Positions 47,649-58,249 of a DNA stretch of 64,000 nt are shown here, piece by piece. The notes beneath the pieces are model-generated. The model was not told the DNA's origin, ran no database searches, and saw nothing but the letters and a program-made list of their open reading frames with translations. Source of the DNA: Muscardinus avellanarius. Lineage: Eukaryota; Chordata; Mammalia; Rodentia; Gliridae. A program made the translations under genes and the position numbers. The stretch covers positions 37,517,331-37,581,330 of the forward strand of contig OY726563.1 of assembly GCA_963383645.1 (NCBI GenBank). The letters run 5' to 3'. The number at the start of each line of letters is the position of its first letter. Within the stretch, counting starts at the first letter, position 1.

Positions 47649-48490
47649 GAAACCATGTGAACACCTCCAAACCATAATCCCCAAAATAACTGTAGTGGCT
47701 CTTTCATTCAGTAACTATGTACTGGTCCCATAATTAGGTGCTGAGGATATTGCAGTGAATGAGACCATCAAGGTCCCTGTCCTCATCAAGGTCATGTTCT
47801 AACAGAAAAAAAATATACACAAGTACACACATATACACGCTCCCCCCAAGTAAACAATACTGAAGTAAAAACCACAAGTTGTGCTAAGTGCTATAAAAAC
47901 TATGACAAGAGACTACAATTAACAGTGAGTGATCCACTTTAGATAGGATAGTCAGAGAAAGAAAGCCACTCTGGGGATTAGTCCTAGAATTTAACATGGG
48001 ATGAATGGTAGTAAGGGTCTTGCAGGCAGAGGAAACTGTGTGCATAGACTTGGAGGCAGGAAAGAGCTTGATGTGCTTGAGAAACTAAAAGGTCACTGGA
48101 GAGGCCAAAGGACATGGCTGGAGAAAAAGAAGTGATGACACTAGAAATATAAATAATCGTATCACTCAAGGCCCTGCTGGCTGCAGTCAAGTGTTTGGAT
48201 CTTATTGTAAGGACAATAGCAGGACACTGAAGGATTTTTGCGGGGAGGACAGGTAAAATCTGAGCTGATTTTCCTCTTAACGAATTTTTGGGATGGAGAG
48301 CTTTTTCTTTCTGAGCATGCAGTGCCTTGAGGTCCTTTTTCCTACCCACAATTAGTCGGGCTTCCATCTGCAGAGCAATTTCTCCTCCTTGGATATCCCG
48401 CCTGGCCGAAGTGCTTCCCAAAAAGCCCCATGAACTCACTAAAGTAGTTCCAATAGACTTTGTGAGACTACTGGGAATGGACACTTCTGT

Positions 48491-49612
48491 AAAAGGACAC
48501 TAAATAATAAAATAAAACTGCTCCCTCATTTCTGATGGAAACTTGTTTTCTCCTCTACTGCTTTCCATTAGTCCATGGCCCGAGTAATTATCTCTGCTCT
48601 TTACTCGGCCTCCATTTATTTTCCAAAACACCACGAACATGTGTATGTGACTATGAATAATAACAAAGAACTATAAATTCTTATTGATCCCAGAAGGTTG
48701 GGAATTCTAAACAATAAAAAATGTCCTCTGACTGCTTCTCTCAAAAGAACATTTGGAGACAAAAAAGAGCTTTATTAAAACAACAAATGAACTCCTGGGA
48801 CACTGTGGGCCTCATGGTGGGCTTCAGGCCACCAGGTAGTGATGCAACGGGCAACTGTAGACAGAGTTGGAAAGACCTCCCTGCTACCCTTGCCTGGGCT
48901 CGCTTCCTCATTTCTCACTCCACATCTTGACTGCATCAAGCCCGGTTTACTATATAGCTTTCAGCCACTATTGTTTTCAAGACCCAGAATTCTCAGCCTA
49001 AAGAGAATGTCCCCTTTGTCCTCCATCCATGATTTAATTTACATTCTCCTGAACGCTCCATTCACTTTGTTTTCGAGCTAAGAAGTCTCACAATTGTACC
49101 AGACTCAGCATTTGAATTTCCCTGTGTTTTTGCTGGTTGGAAATTTGCCTAGGTCAGGCACTGGACAGACCCAGAATTCAGCTTTACCTTGGAGGAAATC
49201 TTTATTGTTTGTAATTCCTTATGGTACCTCTAACTATTGGCATATATTTTCCCTCAATTTCCATATTTTTGTCTTTCAGGATACACAGACACACATGCAA
49301 TACATATCACATTTTCTTTGATAATCAGTAAAGTTTCACTCTTTCCCAACTTAAAACATATTCCTAGGGAGCTGTCCCTCTTTGTCTCCCAGGTTTTGGA
49401 AGGGACTCTCAGCTGCATTTTTCTGCTTTCATCATTCAGTTACATCATTTGTGGCATTCCCCTGATCATTCAACACCATGATTCACAAGACAATGTGACC
49501 AAATGTCTCTTTTCTCACGTACAAACTTATATGTAAGTGTATAAAACTTACTTTTGTCTCTCTTTCCCACAGATAAACTTTTATGTAAATGCATAAAACT
49601 TACTAGAATTTG
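48491..49612. other. Intronic sequence, no gene supported
   Basis: Several overlapping short plus-strand frames without family resemblance. The reverse strand carries AATAAAGCTC near 48765, which could mark the 3' end of an old retrocopy or LTR; the rest does not confirm it. Confidence 0.35.
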
Positions 49613-49818
49613 TTTTGTGTATGGTACTGGGGATTGAATCCAGAGGCATTCTATCTCCAAGCTACACATTCCCAGCCCCTTTTATATTTTATTTTGAAAC
49701 AGGATCTCTATAGTTGCTGAGAGTCTTGCTAACTTGCTGAGGCTGGTCTTGAACCTGCAATCCTCCTATCTTAGACGCCCAAATACTAGATTATAGGCAT
49801 GTGCCACCACATCTGGCT
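49613..49818 (-). mobile_element. Composite B1-ID SINE
   Basis: 'GTATGGTACTGGGGATTGAA' to 'GTGCCACCACATCTGGCT'. It ends about 185 bp left of an EFHC2 donor site (50003). Confidence 0.87.
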
Positions 49819-50002
49819 AACTTAATAGACTATTAATGGACCAAACATGACCACAAACTAATACAAATGTAAATAAATGCCAATTCTTAACAAAGTGCAT
49901 GTAGTCAATTGATTAGAAAGCATTAGAAAAAACTTGTTCTGTCCTTTGGACAATCTCAAGGGGAAAACAGATAACTGTTATTGTTAGCAGAATATGATTT
50001 AC

Positions 50003-50133
50003 CTGAATGTATTATAATCCACCATCTTCGTGTGATCAGAGTCAGCAGCTGCAAATACCTGTTTGATCTCTCTTGATTTCGATTCTGCTTCTTTCAGCTT
50101 CTGAAGGGCGAGTTCAATGCTGCTATATGGAAA
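50003..50133 (-). CDS. EFHC2: EFHC2 coding exon: EF-hand region, N-terminal part
   Basis: 131 nt exon, acceptor CTTCTAG right of 50133, donor ACATTCAG|GTAAAT at 50003/50002. It starts in phase 0 (Phe-Pro-Tyr) and ends with two bases of a split arginine codon. The peptide is FPYSSIELALQKLKEAESKS, then REIKQVFAAADSDHTKMVDY and NTF. It contains the entering helix and loop of the EF-hand: a helix around 'REIKQVFAAAD', then a loop beginning D-S-D-H-T-K-M-V-D-Y-N-T. Loop positions 1 and 3 are Asp, but position 12, normally Glu, is Thr and the glycine at position 6 is Lys. Calcium binding is therefore doubtful. The downstream intron is 40.8 kb, by far the longest here. Confidence 0.93.
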
Positions 50134-50330
50134 CTAGAAGAAAGAAATGAAAAGAAAGACATTTAAATATGCCAGAGATTGCAGGAGCACACTATTTCTG
50201 ATGGCCAGCAAAGAGACTGCATGTGATGAACTCAAATATATCTGGACATGTCTTTCCAGAGAGACCAACAATGGGAATATGTGAGTAGCCTTGTTAGCTC
50301 CTGAGTTAAAGCTTTAAAACAAGTGACATG

Positions 50331-50545
50331 AGCTGGGCGTGGTGGCGCACGCTTGTAATCCCAGCATTTGGGAGGCTGAGACCAGAGGATCGCGGTTCGC
50401 GGACAGCCTCAGCTACTTAGTGAGGCCCTCTGCAACTCAGTGAGACCCTGTTTCAAAATAGAGAATAAAAAATTGGGCAGGGGGTGTAGCTTGGAGGTCA
50501 AATGCCTCTGGGTTCCATCCCCAGACCCACAAAAAAAATAAATAA
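50331..50545 (+). mobile_element. Composite B1-ID SINE, young-looking
   Basis: Perfect 15 bp flanks TAAAACAAGTGACAT at 50315-50329 and 50546-50560. 'GCTGGGCGTGGTGGCGCACG' to 'TTCCATCCCCAGACCC', with intact CpG sites. Confidence 0.92.
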
Positions 50546-51278
50546 TAAAACAAGTGACATTAGCAAAGGCCATCAAGAGAAAAATATCTCTGCTTCCACC
50601 TTAGCCTCTTCCCTACGACTCTTATACACTGGCCCAATATTTTGGCAAACTGCAGTAGAGAGAATGGGGATTCAAAATTAGATAAAGTTGACCCTCATTT
50701 TCTCCAGATATTTAGACTGAGTACCCTGAAACTGCTGGCCACTAGGTGATGCACAGATCAGAGTAAAGTTGGGTGTCAAAGATCCACACAAGCAGTATAA
50801 TCTCTGTACATTTGTTCTCTGGACAGCCTGTTGATCTGTCTCCTACCCTGTGATTAGCCTTTTGACTCTGTAAGAATATTTCTTATTTAACCCAACAAAG
50901 CACAGGGTTATAAATAATTATAGCTAAGAGATAAAAATTGAGCAGCTAAATTTTTAGAATAAAAACATTGATGGTAATTTAGTATAAAGCTCCCTCTCTT
51001 CCACCAAAAAAATATCCAGGTGGTCTGGTACCTACTGCGGGTCCCCAGTCCCTCTCCACTTTTTGCATTTCCTTTCATCTATTTCCATTAGCTCTTTTGA
51101 AAAGATCCTCAGAATGATATTAAAGAGTATATTAATATTTCTTTCCTTATAATGTCCTTTTTAAGTTTTAAAATAATGCAATTTTCACTTGAGATGCTGA
51201 TACTAGATAATACCCTATCCTGCTTTTATCATTTTGAAAGGAGGAAAAACTCTTTATTCCTTAAAAATATATGTTTTA

Positions 51279-51338
51279 GAGGGAGATGTAGCTCAGTGGT
51301 ATAGGGCTTTTCTAGCATGCCTGCGACCTGGGGCCTAC
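51279..51338 (+). mobile_element. ID-like monomer SINE
   Basis: 'GAGGGAGATGTAGCTCAGTG' to 'TGCGACCTGGGGCC' between ATATGTTTTA repeats at 51269-51278 and 51339-51348. Confidence 0.75.
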
Positions 51339-51588
51339 ATATGTTTTACTCTATACATATAATCCTTGACCTCCAATGGGGTTATGATCCTGTCAAGAGA
51401 GACCCTGCTGAAGAACATTATTAGCCAACAGCCTCAAGCTGTCACACCTTCCAGATTCATGCAGATTTCACATGCAATGTCTCTAATGAGTACACTGGGA
51501 ACATTTATGCATGTGTTCCTATTAGGCAATGATTCCTAAATATACATGTTTGCACAATGAATGAGTCCACATATAAAATCAATATTTT

Positions 51589-51784
51589 AGCTGGGAAGAG
51601 TAGTGTACACTTGTAATCCTAGTACTTTTGAGGAGAATCATAGATTCAAGGCCAGTCTCAGCAACTTAGCAACATCCTAAGCAACTGAGGGAGACTCTTT
51701 TTCAAAATAAAAATATAATAGGACTGGGGGTGTAGTTTGGAGGTAGAATGCCCCTGAGTTCAATCCTTAGTACCACAAAAAATA
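51589..51784 (+). mobile_element. Composite B1-ID SINE
   Basis: 'AGCTGGGAAGAGTAGTGTAC' to 'CAATCCTTAGTACCAC'. Confidence 0.83.
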
Positions 51785-52401
51785 AGACTTTAATGATTAT
51801 TTTTACTGAACAGCACTGCCGTAACAGCACTTTTAGGAACAATACCAATCCTTCCATATTACTTCAAATAAACAAATGTCTTTGGGCTGTCACCATCTTC
51901 TCCTTAAATTCTTATTTAGGCTTCAGGTAGCCACTGTCATGGAAAGTTGCAACCCCAGCAACTACTGAGTTCCTTTGGGATCTCTGTTTGTTCCGGTCTT
52001 GGCCTTCTCTATTGGCCTGTGCCAATTAACTGGGATGGCACAGTGTGCGGCACCAGATTCTCTTCCCTTCCTATAGTCGTTGAATTTCTTTGTGAAAACA
52101 TTGTTAGCTTCAGCAAAAAAAACCAGGAAACTTGATTCAGCCCTGGGCTTGCCTCCTGCCTGTGCCTGGAATCCGTGAGGCTGGGCAGTGGAAAGCGAAG
52201 CGTGTAAACAGAGGAGACAAGGACCTGGCCTCTGTGATGGGACCTGTGGCCAAGTCGCACAGATCCATTATTCATGCCCACATGTGTGAATGCACAATGT
52301 AAAACCAGTGGCAAGATGAAGAAGAAAAGGCCCTAAAGAAAGAAAAACACACATTGCAGAAGGAGGAGAGACTAGTCAAGAATTATGCAAAGCAAATTCA
52401 C

Positions 52402-52598
52402 CCTGTCTATATTCTTCTCCATGTAGTTTAAGGTGTACTCATCAGCATTGAGCAAAAGAAACAGGTAGCCATTCACGTTTATTTTGGCTCCAACATACAG
52501 CTCCTCAGACTTGATGTATTCCGATAGTTCACTTTTAAAGATTTCCTGTCCAGGCCTCTTAACTCGAATTCTTTTCAAGAACATCCCACCAGTAATCC
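52402..52598 (-). CDS. EFHC2: EFHC2 coding exon: second half of third DM10 domain
   Basis: 197 nt exon. The acceptor is CATTCTATAG right of 52598 and the donor ATAGACAGG|GTGAAT at 52402/52401. Two leading bases complete a glycine; 65 full codons follow and the exon ends in phase 0. The peptide includes GGMFLKRIRVKRPGQEIFKS, SEYIKSEELYVGAKINVNGY and LLNADEYTLNYMEKN. 'NSGI-GG-FL-R--V-KPG', 'YVGA-I-V-GY-F-LL-ADEYTLNYME' is the C-terminal half of a DM10 domain, corresponding to 'GAVIEVFGHRFIILDTDEY' in the paralogue EFHC1. An in-frame methionine 13 codons before the exon (in the intron) makes a longer open frame, but the splice site and phase show that those residues are intronic. Confidence 0.94.
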
Positions 52599-53001
52599 CT
52601 ATAGAATGAGAGAAAAGTTCGTGGGTAGCTTTTATTCTTAAAAGAACCATATACCTTGCTTTTGGAGTTACTTCATCCTCAAATACAGATCATACAACTC
52701 ATCTGTGAACTCATATTGCCTATTATTCTCAGACTTAAGAGAAGGATAAGCTAATGGGTGAAGAAATAAGACTTTTTAGGTGAGCATGGTAAAGAAAACA
52801 GTTGTATAGTATTCTAGCTTTTTCCTTCTCTCTTTCTCCCTTTCTAATCAAATAAACACTTAGCAAAGACCTGCTATATGTGCCCTGCCACATACTGGGA
52901 GTGTGGACGTCAGGAGGTTACTTATCTTTAGAGCACATTTCAACATAACCAGTTATAAAACTCCTCATTTATGTTTACTTCCACCTATCTGTCTCACATT
53001 T

Positions 53002-53220
53002 TTTTTAATTTTTAATTTTGGTGGTACTGGGGTGGAACCCAGAGCCTTTCTACCTCCGGGCTATACTCCCAGACCTATTTTATACTTTATTTGGAAACAG
53101 GGTCTCACTAAGTTGCTGAGAGCCTCACTAAGTAGCTGAGTCTGGCTTTGAACCTGTGTGATCCTCCTGTCCCGGCCTCCCAAGCGTGGGGATTACAAGC
53201 GCGCGCCACCACGCCCGGCT
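53002..53220 (-). mobile_element. Composite B1-ID SINE, young-looking
   Basis: Perfect 14 bp flanks TCTGTCTCACATTT at 52988-53001 and 53221-53234. Ends 'GCGCGCCACCACGCCCGGCT' with CpG sites retained. Confidence 0.92.
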
Positions 53221-53247
53221 TCTGTCTCACATTTAACCTGAAATGCA

Positions 53248-53617
53248 TATTCCATATTAGGATAGATTTTTTTTCTGAAAAATAAATATATAAATATATG
53301 ATAGTTTCACCTAAAAAATAGAAAAAAAATATTCTCTGGTAAGAAAGAAAGCAAAAAGAAATATTGAAATGTTATCTTTAAGTCATCAAAAGCTTGGTAT
53401 CAGACAAATGAAACGGTTATGTGAGATTATCATTTTTAATTTTGGATAAATTGCTATAATCCTAGATGTCAACCACTAAGCCAAGCATGGGAAGGAGGGA
53501 TGGGGAGGGAATGGGGTGGGGATCGGGTGGGGGCTGACTGGGCGATGTGTGCATGTATGTCTACAAAAGTTTGTATCCCATTATGATGTATGAATACAGT
53601 GCACCAATAAAAAAAAA
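53248..53617 (+). mobile_element. Second copy of the chimeric element's 3' end (5'-truncated)
   Basis: About 370 bp nearly identical to 34915-35285, starting within the antisense-LINE block ('TATTCCATATTAGGATAG') and running through the AT-rich linker, 'GTCATCAAAAGCTTGGTATC', the G-rich tail and 'GTGCACCAATAAAAAA'. A short flanking repeat GAAATGCA at 53240-53247 and 53618-53625 supports an independent insertion. Ordinary L1 tails elsewhere in the window (for example 40256 or the reverse of 28384) lack the linker upstream of the G-rich tail. Confidence 0.75.
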
Positions 53618-53924
53618 GAAATGCAGATTAAAGGTAAGATGCCCCATCTCTGTAAAAGAAATTACTTAACTGAAGATTAACTATGAGAGTCCCCTTAGCT
53701 TTTTTTTCACATGTAAAGTATAAAGTATGTTTGCTTATTTTTGTAATGCTCATGTCTTACTTCCCAGAATTCTCACCATTTAACCTTTTTGCTTCTGAGC
53801 ACTGTAATTTTTTTTTGGCCTCGTAGAAAACAAGCAGAGTTTAATTGGAGACTCCAAAACCTTGTGACATGACTACAGTTCTTGAGACCAAATGGGCTTT
53901 TGCAGTGAGCTTCATCACACTCCT

Positions 53925-54090
53925 ACCATCACATTCAGACAACAGAGGTTGTGGAAAGACCCAGGCTTTGCAGCCAAACAGAACTGAATTCCATCCTGCT
54001 TCTATCACTTGCCTGCTGGGTGATCTTTAAGAGTTATTTAGCCTCTCTGAACTTTTGCGAATTCTTATTGATAAAATGGAAATAAAATTT
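53925..54090. mobile_element. MIR remnant
   Basis: 'CTATCACTTGCCTGCTGGGT' and 'TTTAGCCTCTCTGAACTTTT' are MIR core-like. Confidence 0.55.
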
Positions 54091-54850
54091 ATGAGGGGCA
54101 AGGAAAATGTACCTCTCAGATGACCTACTGTTGGGAACATGACTGATGGAAGGTCCTAGCTTCTGTGTTCTGAAATCCATCCTCAGGGGTGTTCCATGGG
54201 CATGCTTCCCACATAATGCTGCTAATGATTTGACTGGACAAGGCAGGCACACTAAGACTGGCCCATTCCTGAAAAAAGGAGGGCTCCTCCAACTAGCAAC
54301 TTTAATTCAGCTTTGTAAAAACCTCCTTAGAATCCCACTATAGTCTAAGACCTCCTTTTTTCCCCTTCTGCACAGCAATCTGATCACTCTACTGGCCTCC
54401 TCTGGCTCCCTTCACATTTTCCCTAACATTTCACCTAATAAACCTCTTGCAGATTTAGTTCATCTCAGCACTTGTTTCTTGGAGGACCTAGCCAGCCTAT
54501 CACAAAACTTCATCTCTTAAAGCTCTTTCTGGGGGCAACAGTAGGTACTGGGTGATGGCTGGTATCATTATAAACTGGGAGTTGCGGCCAATGATCTGTT
54601 TTACATATGTTGCAATTTGCTTGGCCACATCTTCCCCACTCTAGGTGTATACAGTTGACTTTCTGACTATTCAGAGTATGACTTTTAGTCATTCCTATTC
54701 AATTTCATATTTCAAGGTTTTCTACTATTCAAATCGCCATGTAGTCTGACTTAGTTTTACAAATTTTTCTTTACTCATTGGTGTGCTATGAGGCTCATAC
54801 TAGCTCGCAGGAGGTGACTGTTGGATTGTCAAAGATTTTTCAAGCCAGTT

Positions 54851-55427
54851 CTTTTTCTTTTTAAAATTTTTTAAATCTTCATGTGGAACATATTAAAATG
54901 GCATACATTCAGACTGTGGTTGGTGTCCTCTCCCCCCTCTGCTTCCCCTTCACCCCAACAATGAGTGTCCAGGTTAACCATGCTGTATTCATACTTTTAC
55001 ACATATTTGGATGTAGCTCCTCCATTAATCAACCTCAGTCTTCTTCCTCTCCTATCCTTCCATTCTAGCTTTGCTGATGTTTCCTCTCCATTATCTGGAG
55101 TCCCTCTGGTATTCCTAATACTCCCTAGTTTGGGCATATTAGAGAAAACATATGTCTCTTCTCTTTCTGTGCTTGGCTGATCTCACTTAACATAATGTTC
55201 TCCAGATCTTTCCATCTTTTTGTGAATGACGTGCTTTTCTTCTTTTTTATAACTGAGTAGAATTCCATTGTGTGCATTTCCCATAATTTTGCAATCCATT
55301 CATCTGTTGATGGAGACCTAGGTTGGTTCCATATTTTGGCTATTACTAATTGTGCTGCTATGAACATGGGTATGCATGTGTTACTATACTTCTCTGATTT
55401 CAACCCCTTTGGATAAAGGGGTTGAAA
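54851..55427 (-). mobile_element. LINE-1 insertion with fold-back at its 5' end
   Basis: Flanked by TCAAGCCAGTT at 54840-54850 and 55428-55438. The minus-strand frame 55125-55403 gives ORF2p C-terminal sequence (SEKYSNTCIPMFIAAQLVIA, PSTDEWIAKLWEMHTMEFYS). At the 5' end of the element a perfect 15 bp inverted repeat (55396-55410 and 55415-55429, loop GGAT) is present. Confidence 0.8.
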
Positions 55428-55527
55428 TCAAGCCAGTTTTTAAACAGTTTTTAAACTTTTAGCTTCTTGAAAATGGTCATGATTGGGGTATTCACACCAT
55501 GGAAATGGTGAGAGAGAAGTCTCTTAC

Positions 55528-55670
55528 CTGAATTCCTTTCTATAGGTTCAAACACTGAAAGTGTATCATCACTGAGAAAATATGAAATAATAAACATCCT
55601 GTCCACATCAGAACATTTGTCCGTGATGAGTTTTGCAAAGTAACGGAGTATATTACTTATGTTGCCATAG
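55528..55670 (-). CDS. EFHC2: EFHC2 coding exon: first half of third DM10 domain
   Basis: 143 nt exon with acceptor CCATTTAG right of 55670 and donor TTCAG|GTAAGAG at 55528/55527. One leading base completes the split serine, then 47 codons follow, then one base (G) that begins a glycine completed in the next exon. The peptide reads YGNISNILRYFAKLITDKCS, then DVDRMFIISYFLSDDTLSVF and EPIERNS. This is the N-terminal half of a DM10 domain: 'LRYFAKL', 'R-F-I-SYFLSDDT-SVFEP--RNSG' is the core beta-strand pattern shared by EFHC1, EFHC2 and other DM10 proteins of axonemes. Too short and lacking a methionine in a useful place, so it is missed by simple ORF searches; it is supported by phase continuity on both sides. 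Confidence 0.93.
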
Positions 55671-57185
55671 CTAAATGGAAATAGAAGTGAAAAAGCATTG
55701 CATAAGTAATCTTACACACTTAAATGTATATTTATAAAGCCTGCAAACTGTAGGCTATAGTTTTAATATAGGAACTTAAATTTTCCAAAGTAAGGGTTCA
55801 CCATCCTCTTAAGGTCTGAATCTAAATACAGAGTATATTCTCAGTATGCTAAAATATCTCTTATTCATTATATGTCCTAGGTACACACTGGGAAAAGGAT
55901 CCAACACAAATGTCATCAATAACACTGCTCAAACCATTTGCATTCATCAGTTGTTCTTTAATCATGAGGCTGGTTAACAATCACAATAATCATGTCATAC
56001 GATGGTACCTGGCCCATGGCCTGAGCCAATCCAGAGGGTGTGCTCTCCCTAAGCCTGGGGCCATCTCCTTGTTTCAGAACCCACCGTCTCATGCTCATGG
56101 CTTTTCTGCCTTGTAACCCGCATCCCACCCCTCTCTGAGTCATTTCTCCATCTCCCTAGCATCACATGCAATTCTCTTTGGAGGAAAATTAACTTTTCTA
56201 TTTCAAATGCTGTAACAAATACTGTAGACATGACTCTTTTTATATAACACTTATTACCTGTTATTGTAAGTAGCCATTATAAGTCTCCTTTCCAAGGAAA
56301 AGCACTATCTTATTAACCACTGACTAATATAACATTTTTTATATTATAAGTACTGTACTCAATAAAAGTTTATAGAAAGTTATATCCATAGAGATTAGAA
56401 ATTTAACTAAAACCCTATGCATGAATATAATGGGCTGAAGATAGAATAAAAATGTAGTATTGAAAGTTCCCAAAGGTGACTACTTAGTTGCCAAAGAAAT
56501 AAATTAATTAATTTATGGTTTCTCAGTAGAAGCATGTCTACAAATCTCTGCTAGTGAAAAGTGAATGTGTAACAAACAGTAAACCTTGGAGAGGTATTTG
56601 ATAATCAAAGTCATTACCCAAATAAGCACACAATAAGATCATGTCCTTCATCACTTCCCTGCCACAACTCAAAGCAGAGTGGTCCTCACTTGCATATTCG
56701 CCTATGCTGAAATTCATTTCTTTGTGTTCACAGTGATAAGAAAACAAAACCTTTTTATTTGCAGAGGCAGAAAGTGCTTTTTTCATCCCTTTCTTGAATT
56801 GTCCAAGAACTTGAGCTGAGAAAGCATCAAGCCAAGATTCCCAGCTCAAGGCATCCTATGAGACAGAGCTTAGCCGTTTGTAGGGCTAGCTCCAGGCAAA
56901 ACAGCCAGTACATCATACCTCTCTTTTCTTAGTGCCTAATTCTCAGGCTTCAGATGGACTTCATATAGTGCTGAGGCCAGTCATACTGTTAGTCATCTCC
57001 TCTGATACATAATTGGCTTTTAAAGTAACAAATAGATTTGGAAGCCCGTTTTCATGAAAGACCTATAACTCTTCAGATGTCTGAAGTGTCCTTATAATAA
57101 CTGATAAGGTCTAATCTTAGTGCAAATGAATATTATTGTAAATTGAACTTCTTAGAACTTATATAAATTTACAAGTGTATATGTT
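55671..57185. other. EFHC2 intron, nothing recognised
   Basis: Includes a 103-codon minus-strand frame (56538-56849) with no domain I know and no splice-site phase that would fit the EFHC2 exons on either side. Confidence 0.45.
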
Positions 57186-57199
57186 AAATGTGGACTTTT

Positions 57200-57389
57200 T
57201 TTTGGTGGTACTGGGGTTCCTGGAAACCCTTCTACTTCCAGGCTACACTCCCAGACCTATATTATACTTTTTTTTAAAATTTGGAAACAGGGTCTCTTAA
57301 GCCAGCATGGCTGGCTTCGAACCTGCGCGATCCTCCTGTCTCCACCTCCCAAGTGAGGGAATTACAAGCGTGCACCACCACGCCCGACT
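57200..57389 (-). mobile_element. Composite B1-ID SINE
   Basis: Perfect flanks AAATGTGGACTTTT at 57186-57199 and 57390-57403. Confidence 0.9.
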
Positions 57390-57483
57390 AAATGTGGACT
57401 TTTCAAGATGGCCTTTTTTCATTTTCTAGTGTTCTGGAGATCTTATCAATTGGGAATATAATCCATTTGATGAAATCTTTAGA

Positions 57484-57592
57484 CTAGTGGTTCACAAAAT
57501 TTATGGTATATAAAGTCACCTGGGGATCTTGCTAAATATGCAAGATCCATATACCTACCCCCAGAGATGAAGACTCAATAATAGTTAGTTGA
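57484..57592 (+). mobile_element. MER5-like hAT-Charlie remnant
   Basis: 'AGTGGTTCACAAAATTTATG', 'AAAGTCACCTGGGGATCTTG' and 'CCTACCCCCAGAGATGAAGA' follow the order of the MER5 family of miniature hAT transposons. Confidence 0.65.
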
Positions 57593-57708
57593 GTTCCCTC
57601 CTAACTGAACACCTATTCATACTTCCTATACCAACCATAAGTAGCACCCAATTTGGTATTGTATAGACTTGTACCCTTAGCTGGTTGTTTTAAAAATGTG
57701 CTTATTCT

Positions 57709-57910
57709 AGCAGGGCATAGTGGCACACACTTATAATCCCAGAACTTGGGAGGCTGAGACAGGAAAACTGCACAGGTTCAAAGCCAGCCTCAGCTACTTA
57801 GTGAGGTTCTCAGAAACTTAGTGAAACCCTGTTTCCAAATAAATTATAAAACAGGTATAGGAGTATAGCCCAGGGGTAGAAAGGCCCTGAATTCCATCCC
57901 CAGCACCAAA
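57709..57910 (+). mobile_element. Composite B1-ID SINE (first of a tandem pair)
   Basis: 'AGCAGGGCATAGTGGCACAC' to 'CCATCCCCAGCACC'; left target copy AAAAATGTGCTTATTC at 57692-57707. Confidence 0.87.
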
Positions 57911-57928
57911 AAAAATGTTCTTATGTCT

Positions 57929-58105
57929 AGTCAGGTGTGGTGGCACCCACCTGTATCCCCAGTACTTGAGATGCTAAGAGAATCACAGGTTCAAGGTTAA
58001 CCTCAGCAACTTAGGCAAGATTGTTTCAAAATTTTTCAAAAATAAAAAAGGACTTGGGGTATGGTTCAGTAATAGAATTCCTCTGGGTTCAATCTCCAGT
58101 ACCAC
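57929..58105 (+). mobile_element. Composite B1-ID SINE (second of a tandem pair)
   Basis: 'AGTCAGGTGTGGTGGCACCC' to 'TCAATCTCCAGTACCAC'; separated from the first by a degenerate target copy (57911-57928) and followed by another at 58106-58121. Confidence 0.86.
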
Positions 58106-58249
58106 AAAAATGTGCTTATTCCCAATTTCCTGAAACAAATGACAAATCCCTAGATCCAGGAGGTATGTCTTAACTTGTTCTACATATAGTCCACAGTTAT
58201 CTATAATCACTGCCTCAAATTCATCTCCCATTTTTTTCTCTTTTTTATC

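Larger units (their letters stand above)
45880..48490. other. Ancient interspersed repeat fragments with later insertions
   Basis: Phrases such as 'ATGACCTGATCAGATTTTAG', 'GACTTGGAGGCAGGAAAGAG' and 'GGATCTTATTGTAAGGACAA' belong to a very common old mammalian repeat whose name I cannot give with certainty. The MaLR LTR at 47225 and the SINE at 46060 sit inside. The 166-codon minus-strand frame at 47984-48484 runs across this repeat and is not supported as a gene. Confidence 0.4.

Noticed and set aside
47984..48484. 166-codon minus-strand frame
   Set aside because: Lies over an ancient interspersed repeat; no recognisable domain or splice continuity with EFHC2.
48700..49080. Possible antisense processed pseudogene with AATAAAGCTC on the minus strand
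   Set aside because: No parent gene recognised, no flanking duplication or poly(A) tract found.
56538..56849. 103-codon minus-strand frame within an EFHC2 intron
   Set aside because: Exons at 55528-55670 and 63708-63873 join in phase without it and no family match is recognised.
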